From NCBI GenBank assembly GCA_017545325.1, contig JAFWOX010000118.1:1-14811 (forward strand): 14,811 nucleotides of DNA. The letters are read 5' to 3'. Under the pieces are notes generated by a model. It searched no databases. It was not told the DNA's origin and saw only the letters and a list, made by a program, of their open reading frames with translations. The translations under genes were made by a program, and so were the position numbers. This document shows, one piece after another, positions 1 through 9,000 of the stretch; the first letter of the stretch is position 1, and every line of letters begins with the position of its first letter. Origin of the DNA: Oscillospiraceae bacterium. Lineage in GTDB: Bacteria > Bacillota_A > Clostridia > Oscillospirales > Oscillospiraceae.

Positions 1-259
1 GCAGGGGTGTTCCCCTGCACCCCCGGTGCGGCGGGCGCTGAAGCGAAGGGGGCAAAGGCGCGGCGGGGAAAAAGCGGGTGGTATATGCGCCTCTGCGCCG
101 CTGACTAAACTGCGGGCAGCGCTCGTTTTCTTTTCCAGGGTGCCCTTCGATACACCGGCGCAGGGATTCGACCTATCCCGCCCGCAGGCGGCCGCATTCC
201 CGTATAACCGCTCTATCGGCCTATCGTCGGGCTGCGGGTCCTGAATGCCGGGAATAGAA
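1..259. other. Left-edge non-coding stretch
   Basis: I see no convincing gene here. The one open frame of about 70 codons starts at a GTG with no ribosome binding site, is rich in Arg and Gly, and has no recognisable motif. Positions 1-18 form a hairpin (7-bp GCAGGGG/CCCCTGC stem, TGTT loop) whose flanks might pair further with bases left of the window, so it may be the end of an upstream terminator or a repeat. The rest shows short GC-rich inverted repeats but no clear promoter, tRNA or ORF. Confidence 0.4.
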
Positions 260-300
260 CAACAGGGGGAAGCGGGTACGCAGCCCGCTTCCCCCTGTTG
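260..300 (-). terminator. Rho-independent terminator of the GRE gene
   Basis: Positions 260-276 and 284-300 form a perfect 17-bp stem around a 7-nt loop, starting 13 nt beyond the GRE stop codon. On the minus strand the stem is followed by TTCTATTCCC, a modest U-rich tail; on the plus strand there is no U run. It therefore fits best as the terminator of the minus-strand GRE transcript. The stem is unusually long and perfect. Confidence 0.75.
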
Positions 301-312
301 AAAATCGGGAAT

Positions 313-2763
313 TTACATGCTCAGCTCAGTCCGGCTGATGACGTCGTTCTGGCCGTTGCGGTGCATCTCCACGAAGTACACGGAGAAGCCCGCGATGCGG
401 ACCACCAGGTCCTTGTACTGCTCGGGATTCTTCTGGGCCGCCCGCATGGTATCGGCGGAGATAACATTGATCTGGACCTCCATGCCCAGGTAGTCGAAGA
501 AGTAGGTCTTCAGCAGCTGGGTCAGCTTTTCCACGCCATCCGCGCCGTTCAGGCAGCTGGGGCTGAACTTCAGGTTCAGCAGGGTGCCGTTGGCGAACTG
601 CCGGTGGTCGATGCTGCCCACGCTGGTGAGAACGCAGGTGGGGCCGTTCTTGTCCATCTGCTGCACGGGGGAGCAGCCGTCGGCCAGAGGCTCGCCCAGC
701 TTGCGGCCGTCGGGGGTGGTGGGAGTGGAGAGACCGAAGGCCACGTTGGTGGTGACCGGCCACAGGCCGGCGCTCCAGCCGTTGCCCCGGGGGCCGGAGC
801 CCTTCTTCACTTCCTTGGCGAAGATATCGGAAGCCCACTTGGCGTACATATCCACCTCGGGATCGCCGTTGCCGTAGTGAGGCGCCTCGTTCTTCACATA
901 GCTGTACAGGTCGTCGTAGCCCTCCCAGTTGTGCATGAGGGCGTCATAGAGCTCGGCCGGGGTGCAGCGCTTGGTCTTCTCATCGAAGCACAGGTGCTTG
1001 ATCATCTGCAGAGAGTCGGCCAGGTTGCCGATGCCCACGCCGGCCACGCCGCAGGAGTTGTACTTCGCGCCGCCCCACATGACGTCCGCGCCGTTCTCCA
1101 GGCAGCCCTCCATGGTGGCGGAAACCACCGGGAGAGGCATATACTGCCGGGCCACATACTCGAAGGCGTTGGTCAGGCCGATATGCATCTTCACGAAGAA
1201 CTCGGTCTGGATCCGGTAGGCCTCCAGCACCTGGTCGAAGGAGGTGTAGTCCTTCAGATACCCGGTTGCCGGGCCGCTCTGGACGCTGGGCAGGGTCTTG
1301 CCGGTGCGGAAGTCCCGCCGGGGCAGGGGGTTCGCGCCGTTGTTGATGCCCACCATGAGGCAGTTGATCATGTTCAGGAAGCCGCCGCTGCCGGTGCCGC
1401 CGCAGCAGACCCATTCGTCGCCGCAGCCGCCGGGCTCCACGCAGCCCACGGCGCAGTAGTTCCGGGCGCTCTCCAGGCTCATGCCGCGATCCATGAGCGC
1501 GGGGACGATGACCTCGTCGTTCTCCATGCTGGGCACGCCGCCGCAGATCTTGTTGGTCTCAATGGCGGCCTCCCACAGGTCGTCCGGCATGTTCTTGTGG
1601 ACACGCAGGGCCACCGGAGGATCATGCAGGACCAGACGGCCGGAGCATTGGAGGCACATATAGGTGACGGCATTGGTGGCGTCCTCGCCGGTCTCGGGCT
1701 TCACACCGCCGATGGTGATGAGCTGACCGGAGGTGTAGCCCGGTACGCCGAACTCGCCGCTGTCGCCCCAGAACTTGTTCATTTCCGCGACCTTCAGGAA
1801 GAACATATCCAGCATTTCCTGGCCGTAATCGGGGGTGATCCGCCCCTCGGCGATGTCCTTCTCGTAGTAGTCGCCCACGTACTGGTCCACGCGGCCGAAG
1901 CTCATGCCGTGCATGTTGCCCTCCAGGGCCAGGCAGATCTGGTACAGGAACAGGGCCTGCAGCGCCTCATGGAAGTTCCGGGCGGGGTTTTCCGTCACCC
2001 AGTTGAGGCTCTCGGCCATCATCTCCAGCTCCTTCTTCCGCTGGGGCCGGGTCTCGGCGGCGGCCATCTCCTCCACCTTCTTGGCATAGCGCTTGGTGAG
2101 GGTGATCATGCCCTCGCAAACCAGGGAGATGGACTTGTAGAAGTAGTACTTGTTGATGCCGTCCCCATAGACGCCGTTCTCCTCCAGGAGCTTCATCTTG
2201 GCGTCGGCCTCGGCCTTGATGGCGCCGAAGCCCTTGCGGATGGCCCGGTTGTAGTTGGTGCAGAAATGGCCGACGGGGCCGCCGTCCGCATGGTTGGCGC
2301 TCTGGGTGGTGGTGCTGGAGCCGTCATGGCTCTTGTAGCCGTCGATCCGGTAGGGCTGGGTGAAGAAGCTCAGACAATGGGTATCCCAGAAGCTGGCCGT
2401 CTCCAGAACATACTGGGCGTCCTCGGGGTCGATGAGGTAGGGGTCATACTTGCGGTTGGTGATGTTGCCGCTCTTGATCTCCCGGGCCAGGGTGGCGGCG
2501 CCGTATTCGGGGTAGTAAGAGCAGGCGCGGAAGGTGGTGCCCAGGGCGCCGACGATAATGTCGTCGTCCTCCACCCGCAGGGGGATATTCTCATAGATGT
2601 ACTTCATGGCCTCGGCCCGCAGGAGCTGGCCGGAGAGGTTGGGGTGGGACTGATAGAACTCGGTGATGAGACGGTACCGGGAGATATCCACCCTGGGCGT
2701 GGTGCTGCGGTATCTCTCCCGCGTCTTCTTCACGCGGTCGGTAATGGGTTTAAGCTTATACAT
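313..2763 (-). CDS. Glycyl radical enzyme (pyruvate formate-lyase family), substrate unassigned
   Basis: An 816-residue glycyl radical enzyme of the PFL family: a cytoplasmic, oxygen-sensitive catalyst that needs a separate radical-SAM activase. The large PFL-like domain covers most of the protein and includes a GH-containing segment (GHFCTNYNRAIRKG) typical of the family. The active-site loop reads GCVEPGGCG, with Cys441 as the likely thiyl radical and Glu443 as the acid/base. The C-x-E pattern is that of the eliminase-type enzymes (choline lyase, diol/glycerol dehydratase, hydroxyproline dehydratase) rather than PFL, which has CC. The C-terminal radical loop is VVRIAGFSVYF with Gly792, 24 residues from the end; Phe793 replaces the usual Tyr. 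The active-site surroundings do not match the CutC (GCVEPQ) or HypD (GCVETG) sequences I can recall, so no substrate is assigned. The start is well supported by AAGGAGG 7 nt upstream of ATG. No activase gene is adjacent. Family membership is near certain; function is open. Confidence 0.95.
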   Translation of the reverse strand: MYKLKPITDRVKKTRERYRSTTPRVDISRYRLITEFYQSHPNLSGQLLRAEAMKYIYENIPLRVEDDDIIVGALGTTFRACSYYPEYGAATLAREIKSGNITNRKYDPYLIDPEDAQYVLETASFWDTHCLSFFTQPYRIDGYKSHDGSSTTTQSANHADGGPVGHFCTNYNRAIRKGFGAIKAEADAKMKLLEENGVYGDGINKYYFYKSISLVCEGMITLTKRYAKKVEEMAAAETRPQRKKELEMMAESLNWVTENPARNFHEALQALFLYQICLALEGNMHGMSFGRVDQYVGDYYEKDIAEGRITPDYGQEMLDMFFLKVAEMNKFWGDSGEFGVPGYTSGQLITIGGVKPETGEDATNAVTYMCLQCSGRLVLHDPPVALRVHKNMPDDLWEAAIETNKICGGVPSMENDEVIVPALMDRGMSLESARNYCAVGCVEPGGCGDEWVCCGGTGSGGFLNMINCLMVGINNGANPLPRRDFRTGKTLPSVQSGPATGYLKDYTSFDQVLEAYRIQTEFFVKMHIGLTNAFEYVARQYMPLPVVSATMEGCLENGADVMWGGAKYNSCGVAGVGIGNLADSLQMIKHLCFDEKTKRCTPAELYDALMHNWEGYDDLYSYVKNEAPHYGNGDPEVDMYAKWASDIFAKEVKKGSGPRGNGWSAGLWPVTTNVAFGLSTPTTPDGRKLGEPLADGCSPVQQMDKNGPTCVLTSVGSIDHRQFANGTLLNLKFSPSCLNGADGVEKLTQLLKTYFFDYLGMEVQINVISADTMRAAQKNPEQYKDLVVRIAGFSVYFVEMHRNGQNDVISRTELSM

Positions 2764-2803
2764 AATGATACCTCCTTGAAAGCTGATAACATTCCTGATA
2801 GAT

Positions 2804-2832
2804 AGTATAGCACACTAGGCGCAAGCTGTCAC
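2804..2832 (-). promoter_or_regulatory. Sigma-A-type promoter of the GRE gene
   Basis: On the minus strand GTGACA (2832-2827) and TATACT (2809-2804) are separated by exactly 17 nt, close to the vegetative consensus. Transcription would start near 2797, leaving a leader of about 35 nt that carries the AAGGAGG site. Two CTGATA direct repeats (2783-2788 and 2795-2800, plus-strand reading) overlap the predicted start and might be an operator. Confidence 0.7.
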
Positions 2833-2877
2833 GAGGAATTTGAGATTTTTGCTGTCCTTTCGGGACCGGGGGTTTCG

Positions 2878-2906
2878 TTGACTTTTTTCCCCATCGTGGA
2901 TATACT
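2878..2906 (+). promoter_or_regulatory. Sigma-A-type promoter of the ATPase-HD operon
   Basis: TTGACT (2878-2883), a 17-nt spacer and TATACT (2901-2906) make a near-consensus vegetative promoter. The predicted start is near 2913, about 31 nt before the ATPase ATG. The open frame can be read back to the TTG at 2878, but that TTG is part of the -35 box, so the upstream extension is not translated. Confidence 0.75.
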
Positions 2907-2943
2907 GAAATCAGGCAGGAGAAGAGAGGAGCTTGATACGGGC

Positions 2944-5346
2944 ATGAAGAAAAAGAGCGCTGAGCAGGCGCTTCGGCGGATCCCGCCGGCGGAGGTATCC
3001 CCGGAGTACGGTCTGACCCTGGCCCAGGTGGCGGAGCGCACGGCGGCGGGCTGCGCCAACCTTCCGGTGGAGCCCCCTACCCGCACGGTGGGGCAGATCG
3101 TTCTTTCCAACGTATTCACCTATTTCAATATGCTCTTCCTGCTCCTGGCGGTGTGCATCATCCTGGTCCGCTCCTGGCTGGATCTCACCTTCCTGGGCGT
3201 CGTTTTCTTCAATACCGCCATCGGGATCATCCAGGAGCTGCGAAGCAAGCGCACGCTGGATAAGCTGCAGATCCTGGTCTCCCCGAAAGCCGGGGTGATC
3301 CGGGAGGGAAAAAGGCTGACCGTGCCCACCGGCGAGCTGGTGCGGGACGATATTGCGATCTTTGCCAAGGGCGACCAGATCAGCGCCGATGCCCTGGTCC
3401 TGGCCGGAGAGGTGCAGGTGAACGAGTCCCTCATCACCGGCGAGCAGGACGAGGTGAGCAAGGGACCGGGAGACAGGCTGAATTCCGGCAGCTTTGTGGT
3501 GGCGGGGGAGTGCCGCGCCCGGCTCACCGCCGTGGGGGCGGATTCCTTCGCCTCCCGTCTCACCCTGGAGGCCAAGAAGCACGGCAAGGGCCGTCAGTCA
3601 GAGATGATGCGGTCCCTGAGCCGGTTGGTGAAGGTCATCGGCTTTGTGGTGATCCCTCTGGGCCTGGTGCTCTTCTGGAAGGAATGGAGCTGGCTCGGGC
3701 GGGATCTCCATGCCGCCGTCACCGGTACGGTGGCCGCGGTGATCGGCATGATCCCCGAGGGGCTGTATCTCCTCACCAGCCTGGCCCTCATGGCCGGTAT
3801 CCTCCGGCTGCTGAAAAAGAAGACCCTGTGCCATACCATGGCCTCCATCGAGACCCTGGCCAGGGTGGATATCCTCTGCGTGGACAAGACCGGCACCATT
3901 ACCGAGAACAAGATGACGGTGGAGGATCTGGTCCTTCTGCGGGAGGAGGAGTTCGGGGACGGCTTCGTCCGCCAGGTCCTGGCGGACTATGTGCACGCGC
4001 TCCCGGGGGAGAACGAGACCATGGAGGCCCTGCAGCGCCGGTTCGGGGGAAGTCTCTCCCGGAAGGCGGAGAGCACCCTGCCCTTCACCTCCGCGAAGAA
4101 ATACGGCGGCGTCTCCTTCGGCCCCGGGGACTGCTGGCTTCTGGGCGCGCCGGAATTCCTCATGCGGCAGGATTACGGCGACCTCCGGGAGGAGGTGGAG
4201 CGCTGGTCCGACCTGGGCTGCCGGGTGCTCCTCCTGGCCGCTTACAGCGGCAGCCTGGAGGATGAGCTTGCCGGGACCCTCAAGCCCGCCGCCCTGGTGC
4301 TCCTGTCCAACAAGATCCGGCGGGAGGCGCCGGATACCTTCCGCTTCTTCGCCGAGCAGGGGGTCATGGTAAAGGTGATCTCCGGGGATAATCCCCGCAC
4401 CGTGTCCCAGGTGGCTCTGCGGGCGGGCATCCCCAATGCGGAGGAATATGTGGACGCCTCCACCCTGGCCAACGACGCCGCCCTTCAGGCTGCCGCCCTG
4501 CGGTACACCGTATTCGGCCGGGTGACCACGGAGCAGAAGCGGAAGCTGGTGATGGCCATGAAGGGGGCCGGGCATACGGTGGCCATGACCGGAGACGGGG
4601 TGAACGACGTGCTGGCCCTGAAGGTGGCGGACTGCGGCATCGCCATGGCCTCCGGCAGCAGCGTCGCCTGCCAGGCGGCCAACGTGGTGCTCCTGAATTC
4701 GGATTTTTCCGCCATGCCCAGCGTGGTGCAGGAGGGGAGACGGGTCATCAACAATATCCAGCGCAGCGCCGCCCTCTACCTGGTGAAGAATATCTTTTCC
4801 TTCTGCCTGAGCATCATCACCCTCTGCTTCACCCTGCCCTATCCCTTCAGTCCGGCGGGGCTGAGCCTGGTGAATATCGTGGCGATCGGCATCCCCTCCT
4901 TCGTCCTGGCCATGGAGCCGAATCACAGCCTGGTCACCGGCCGGTTCCTCCCCAACGTGCTGTACAAGGCCCTGCCCGCCGCCCTGGCGGATCTGGCCCT
5001 GATCCTGGGGATCCTGGCCTTCTATGGGGTCCTGGAGCTGGATCCCGGATCGCTGAAGTCCGTAGCCACCGGCGTCATGGGGGTGGTGGGCCTGATGATG
5101 GTGGACCGGGTGAGCCGGCCCTATACGAAGCTGCGCATTGCCCTGATCTCTGTCATGGGCGCATTCTTCGCCGTGGCCTTCCTCTTCTTCAAGCCCTATT
5201 TTACCCTCCCCCCCATGGGGAAGGAGGCCTGGCTCATCTTTGGGGTCTTCGCCCTGCTGGCCCGACCGGTCATGGCGTTCTTCGCCCGCTGGCTGGATCG
5301 GCTGACTGAGTTCATCCGGAGCCGACGTAAGGAACTGGATCTGTAA
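2944..5346 (+). CDS. P-type cation-transporting ATPase (PEGL type, CtpE-like)
   Basis: An 800-residue P-type ATPase that uses ATP to move a cation across the cytoplasmic membrane. Key sites: actuator-domain TGE at 165-167, PEGL in TM4 at 271-274, phosphorylation site DKTGT with Asp314, and hinge GDGVND at 550-555. Two hydrophobic pairs precede the phosphorylation domain and about six membrane segments follow it. There is no N-terminal heavy-metal domain and no CPC motif, so it is not a Cu/Zn/Cd exporter. The TM6 segment (VNIVAIGIPSFVLAMEPN) aligns with the VNLVTDGLPA region of Ca2+ pumps but has Ile in place of the ligand Asp. From memory this resembles mycobacterial CtpE, reported as a Ca2+ transporter; the ion and direction here are inference. 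I chose ATG 2944 because a promoter overlaps the earlier TTG and AGAGGAG (2925-2931) lies upstream, though its 12-nt spacing is long. It is followed after 11 nt by the HD gene. Confidence 0.92.
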   Translation: MKKKSAEQALRRIPPAEVSPEYGLTLAQVAERTAAGCANLPVEPPTRTVGQIVLSNVFTYFNMLFLLLAVCIILVRSWLDLTFLGVVFFNTAIGIIQELRSKRTLDKLQILVSPKAGVIREGKRLTVPTGELVRDDIAIFAKGDQISADALVLAGEVQVNESLITGEQDEVSKGPGDRLNSGSFVVAGECRARLTAVGADSFASRLTLEAKKHGKGRQSEMMRSLSRLVKVIGFVVIPLGLVLFWKEWSWLGRDLHAAVTGTVAAVIGMIPEGLYLLTSLALMAGILRLLKKKTLCHTMASIETLARVDILCVDKTGTITENKMTVEDLVLLREEEFGDGFVRQVLADYVHALPGENETMEALQRRFGGSLSRKAESTLPFTSAKKYGGVSFGPGDCWLLGAPEFLMRQDYGDLREEVERWSDLGCRVLLLAAYSGSLEDELAGTLKPAALVLLSNKIRREAPDTFRFFAEQGVMVKVISGDNPRTVSQVALRAGIPNAEEYVDASTLANDAALQAAALRYTVFGRVTTEQKRKLVMAMKGAGHTVAMTGDGVNDVLALKVADCGIAMASGSSVACQAANVVLLNSDFSAMPSVVQEGRRVINNIQRSAALYLVKNIFSFCLSIITLCFTLPYPFSPAGLSLVNIVAIGIPSFVLAMEPNHSLVTGRFLPNVLYKALPAALADLALILGILAFYGVLELDPGSLKSVATGVMGVVGLMMVDRVSRPYTKLRIALISVMGAFFAVAFLFFKPYFTLPPMGKEAWLIFGVFALLARPVMAFFARWLDRLTEFIRSRRKELDL

Positions 5347-5357
5347 CAGGAGGCGCT

Positions 5358-6017
5358 ATGATCACCTACGAAAACATACTGCGAAATGAAGCTGTCAATA
5401 CCTACATCCGCAAGGCGGATGAGATGCTGGCGGCCATGAACTTCACGGAGCACAGCTTCGCCCACGTGGGCCTGGTGGCCCGGATGGGCAGGTATATCCT
5501 GGAAACCCTGAAATATCCCGAGCGAGACGTTCGCCTGGTGCAGATCGCCGCCTATCTTCATGATATCGGGAATCTGGTGAACCGCTTCGAGCATTGCCAG
5601 AGCAGCGCCATTATGGCCTTCCGGATCCTTACGGATCTGGGCATGCCGCCGGATGAGGTGGCGGATGTGGCAGCCGCCATCGGCAACCATGACGAGAGCA
5701 CAGGCCACCCGGTGAGCGATATTGCCGCCGCTCTGATCCTGGCGGATAAGTCCGATGTGCGCCGCAGCCGGGTGCGCAACCGGGAAATCAGCACCTTCGA
5801 TATCCATGACCGGGTGAACTATTCCGTTGAAAAAACGGAGCTGATCATCGATCCGGAAAAGACGCAGGTCCTTCTGCGCCTCACCATTGATACCCGATAC
5901 GGCTCCGTGATGGATTATTTTGAAATTTTCCTTCAGCGCATGATCCTCTGCCGCAAGGCGGCGGAGAAGCTGGGCCTGCAGTTCCGGCTGATGATCAACG
6001 GGCAGGCGCTCATCTGA
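5358..6017 (+). CDS. HD-domain phosphohydrolase
   Basis: A 219-residue soluble protein with the metal-binding pattern of the HD superfamily: His36 (in HSFAHVGLVARM), the His68-Asp69 doublet in AAYLHDIGN, further histidines at 79 and 111, and Asp130 in LADKSDVRRSR. These would bind one or two divalent metals and hydrolyse a phosphoester, probably a nucleotide or cyclic nucleotide. The substrate cannot be read from the sequence. The C-terminal 70 residues form an unassigned, partly beta-rich extension. AGGAGG (5348-5353) sits only 4 nt before ATG, and the ATPase stop is 11 nt upstream, so the two genes are almost certainly co-transcribed. A role in signalling to or controlling the ATPase is speculation. 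Its 3' end overlaps the convergent dnaE by 8 bp. Confidence 0.85.
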   Translation: MITYENILRNEAVNTYIRKADEMLAAMNFTEHSFAHVGLVARMGRYILETLKYPERDVRLVQIAAYLHDIGNLVNRFEHCQSSAIMAFRILTDLGMPPDEVADVAAAIGNHDESTGHPVSDIAAALILADKSDVRRSRVRNREISTFDIHDRVNYSVEKTELIIDPEKTQVLLRLTIDTRYGSVMDYFEIFLQRMILCRKAAEKLGLQFRLMINGQALI

Positions 6018-9000
6018 TCACCACGTTTTCCTCCCCCAGCATCTCCTTCAGCTCCCGCACCAGGGAGGGATGGATCCAGCAGGCGGCGGCCAGGGTCTTC
6101 TTCGTATCCGCAAAGTAGACCTTGATGGGCTCCTGCCCAGGGAACATGATGAGGATGAGCTGGAGCCTGCGATACTGGGGGGAATCCATGGAGGGAAAGC
6201 GCACCCATAGGGTTTTGGGCTTTTCCCGCTCCGCCTCCGCCTCAAGGGCGGGGGCGGAAATGGTTTCCTCCCGATCCTCGGGAGGCGGCGCGGCCTCCCC
6301 CTTCCGCTCCCGGTCCGGCCCGGTGAAGAGGCGGAAGCTCTCCGCCATGAGCTGGGGGGCCTTTTCCTCCCGGACGGAGATCCTGCCCCGGGCCAGGATC
6401 GGCATTCCCTCCTCAAGCCGCCCGTTCCATTCGTTCAGCAGGCGCTGGAACACCAGCAGCTCCATGCTGCCCCCGTTATCCTCCAGGGTGACGTAGGCCA
6501 TGAGGCTGTTGTTTTTTGTGGTCTTGGTCTTGATGCCGGTCACCACCCCGGCGATGGTCACGGTCTGACCATCGGCGAAATCCCCCTTTTCCTCCCCCTC
6601 GAAGGAGGCCAGGATGGAGGCGATGGAAACGGCCTTCAGCCGCCGGGCTTCCTCCAGGTAGTCGTCCATGGGGTGGCCGGAAAGGTAGAGGCCGGTGACC
6701 TCCCGCTCCATCCGCATCCGCTCGCCGGCGGAAAACTCCTCCACCTGGGGCAGCTGGAAATCCCGGCTGCCTTCCCCGTCTCCGAAGAGGTCGAACTGCC
6801 CCTCCAGGTTCCCCCGCTGCTCCGCCTGAATGCCGTCCATGATCTGGGAATAGGCCTGGAGCAGCTGCTTCCGGTTGGCGCCCAGAGAGTCGAAGGCCCC
6901 GGCCTTGATGAGGCATTCCGCCTCCCGCTTGTTCAGCTCCGGCCCGCTCATGCGGCGGCAGAAATCCTGGAAGGAAGCAAAGGGTCCCCCTTCCTTTCGC
7001 CGGGCCATGACGCTGCGGATGAAGCCCTTGCCGATGCCCTTCACCGCCGCCAGGCCGAAGCGGATGCTGCCGTCGGAAACGGTAAAGCCGTCGTCGCTGC
7101 CGTTGATATCCGGGGGGAGGACGGGGATCCCGGAGGCGCGGCATTCCGCGATGTACTCCGCGATCTTTCCGCTCACGTCGGATACGCTGGAGAGCAGGGC
7201 GGCCATGTATTCCGGGGGATAGTAGTATTTCAGATAGGCGGTCTGGTAGGCGATGATGGCATAGCTCACCGCATGGGCTTTGTTGAAGGCGTAGTTGGCG
7301 AAGGCCAGGATCTCGTCATAGATATCCTCCGCCACCCGGGCGGGCACGCCGTTGGCCACGGCGCCGCAGATGCCCCGCTCCGGATCCCCCTCCACGAAGG
7401 TCTTCCGTTCCTTCACGATCTCCTTCTGCTTCTTTTTGCTCATGGCCCGGCGGATCAGGTCCGCCTGGCCCAGGGAGAAGCCCGCCAGCTTCCGGAAGAT
7501 CTCGATCACCTGCTCCTGGTACACGATGCAGCCGTAGGTGACGCTGAGGATGCTCTCCAGCAGGGGGTGCTTGTAGCGGATGCGCTCCGGGTGCTGCTTG
7601 CAGTCGATGAACCGGGGGATGGATTCCATGGGGCCGGGACGATACAGGGCGATGATGGCGGTGATATCCTCGATGCTCTGGGGCTTCAGCCCCACGCAGA
7701 CGCCGGTCATGCCGCTGCTCTCCATCTGGAATACCCCGGAGGTCCTTCCCGCGGTGAGCATATCGTATACGTTCTTGTCGTCCTCGGGGATAGTCTTCAG
7801 ATCGAAATCCGGGACCCGTTTCCGCACCCGGGCCACCGCGTCCCACAGCACGGTCAGGTTCCGCAGCCCCAGGAAATCCATTTTCAGCAGGCCCAGCTCC
7901 TCCAGCTGGGTCATGGGGTATTGGGTGACCACCACATCGTCGTTCCGGGAGAGGGGCACATAGGTGTATACCGGGTCCCGGGTGATGACGATGCCCGCGG
8001 CGTGGGTCGAAGCGTGGCGGGGCATCCCCTCCAGCACCATGGCGGTGTCCACCAGCTTCTGCACCTGCGGATCCCCGTCGTACAGCTCCTTCAGGGGCTT
8101 GCTGAGGCGCAGGGCTTCCGCCAGGGTCATGTTCAGGGTGGCGGGCACCAGCTTGGCCACCCGGTCCCCCTCCCCGTAGCTCATGCCCAGGGCCCGGGCC
8201 ACGTCCCGGATGGCCGCCCGGGCGGCCATGGTGCCGAAGGTGGCGATCTGGGCCACATGGTCGCTGCCGTATTTCCGGTTGACATAATCAACGACCTCGC
8301 CCCGGCGCTCCACGCAGAAGTCGATATCGATATCCGGCATGCTCACCCGGTCCGGATTCAGAAAGCGCTCAAAGAAGAGGCTGTATTTCACCGGGTCCAC
8401 GTCCGTGATCTCCAGGGCGTAGCTCACCACGCTGCCGGCGGCGCTGCCCCGGCCCGGGCCGACGGGGATCCCCTGGTCCTTGGCGTAGCGCACAAAATCC
8501 TGCACGATGAGGAAATATTCGTTGAAGCCCATCTGGTCGATGGTGGCGAGCTCATAGTCCAGCTTGGACCGCATCTCCGCCGCCCTGTCCCCATACCGCT
8601 TTGCGAGCCCCTTTTCGCAGAGGCTGCGCAGATAGCTGCCGGCGTCCTTCGCCTCCGGCGGGAGCCGGAACTGGGGCAGGTGGTAAACGCCGAAGGTGAA
8701 ATCCGTTTGGCAGCGCTCCGCAATGCGCTGGGTGTTGTCCGCAGCCTCCGGGTATTCCGGGAAGAGGCTGCGCATCTCCTCCTCGGATTTGATGTAGAAT
8801 TCCTGGGTCTCGAAGCGCATCCGGTCAGAATCCTGCACCGTCTTCTGGGTCTGGATGCACATGAGCACGTCCTGGGCGCCGCTGTCCTCCCGGGTAAGGT
8901 AGTGGGCGTCATTGGTGAGGACCAGGGGCAGTCCCGTTTCCCGGTGAAGGCGGAGGAGGCCCAGGTTCACCGGCTTCTGCTCGGCATAGCCGTGATCCTG

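Noticed and set aside
150..180. A tRNA-like GGATTCGACC pattern that could be the T arm of a minus-strand tRNA
   Set aside because: The 5-bp stem and 7-nt loop exist, but the minus-strand loop lacks TTCRA and no acceptor, anticodon or D arm can be assembled around it.
26..244. A 72-codon frame starting at GTG in the left non-coding stretch
   Set aside because: No ribosome binding site, Arg-rich biased composition and no motif; best read as chance.
298..2805. An 835-codon open frame on the plus strand opposite the GRE gene
   Set aside because: Its translation is His-, Val- and Gly-rich low-complexity sequence with no family motif, and it mirrors the GC-biased third positions of the GRE. The GRE itself has full active-site motifs and a promoter.
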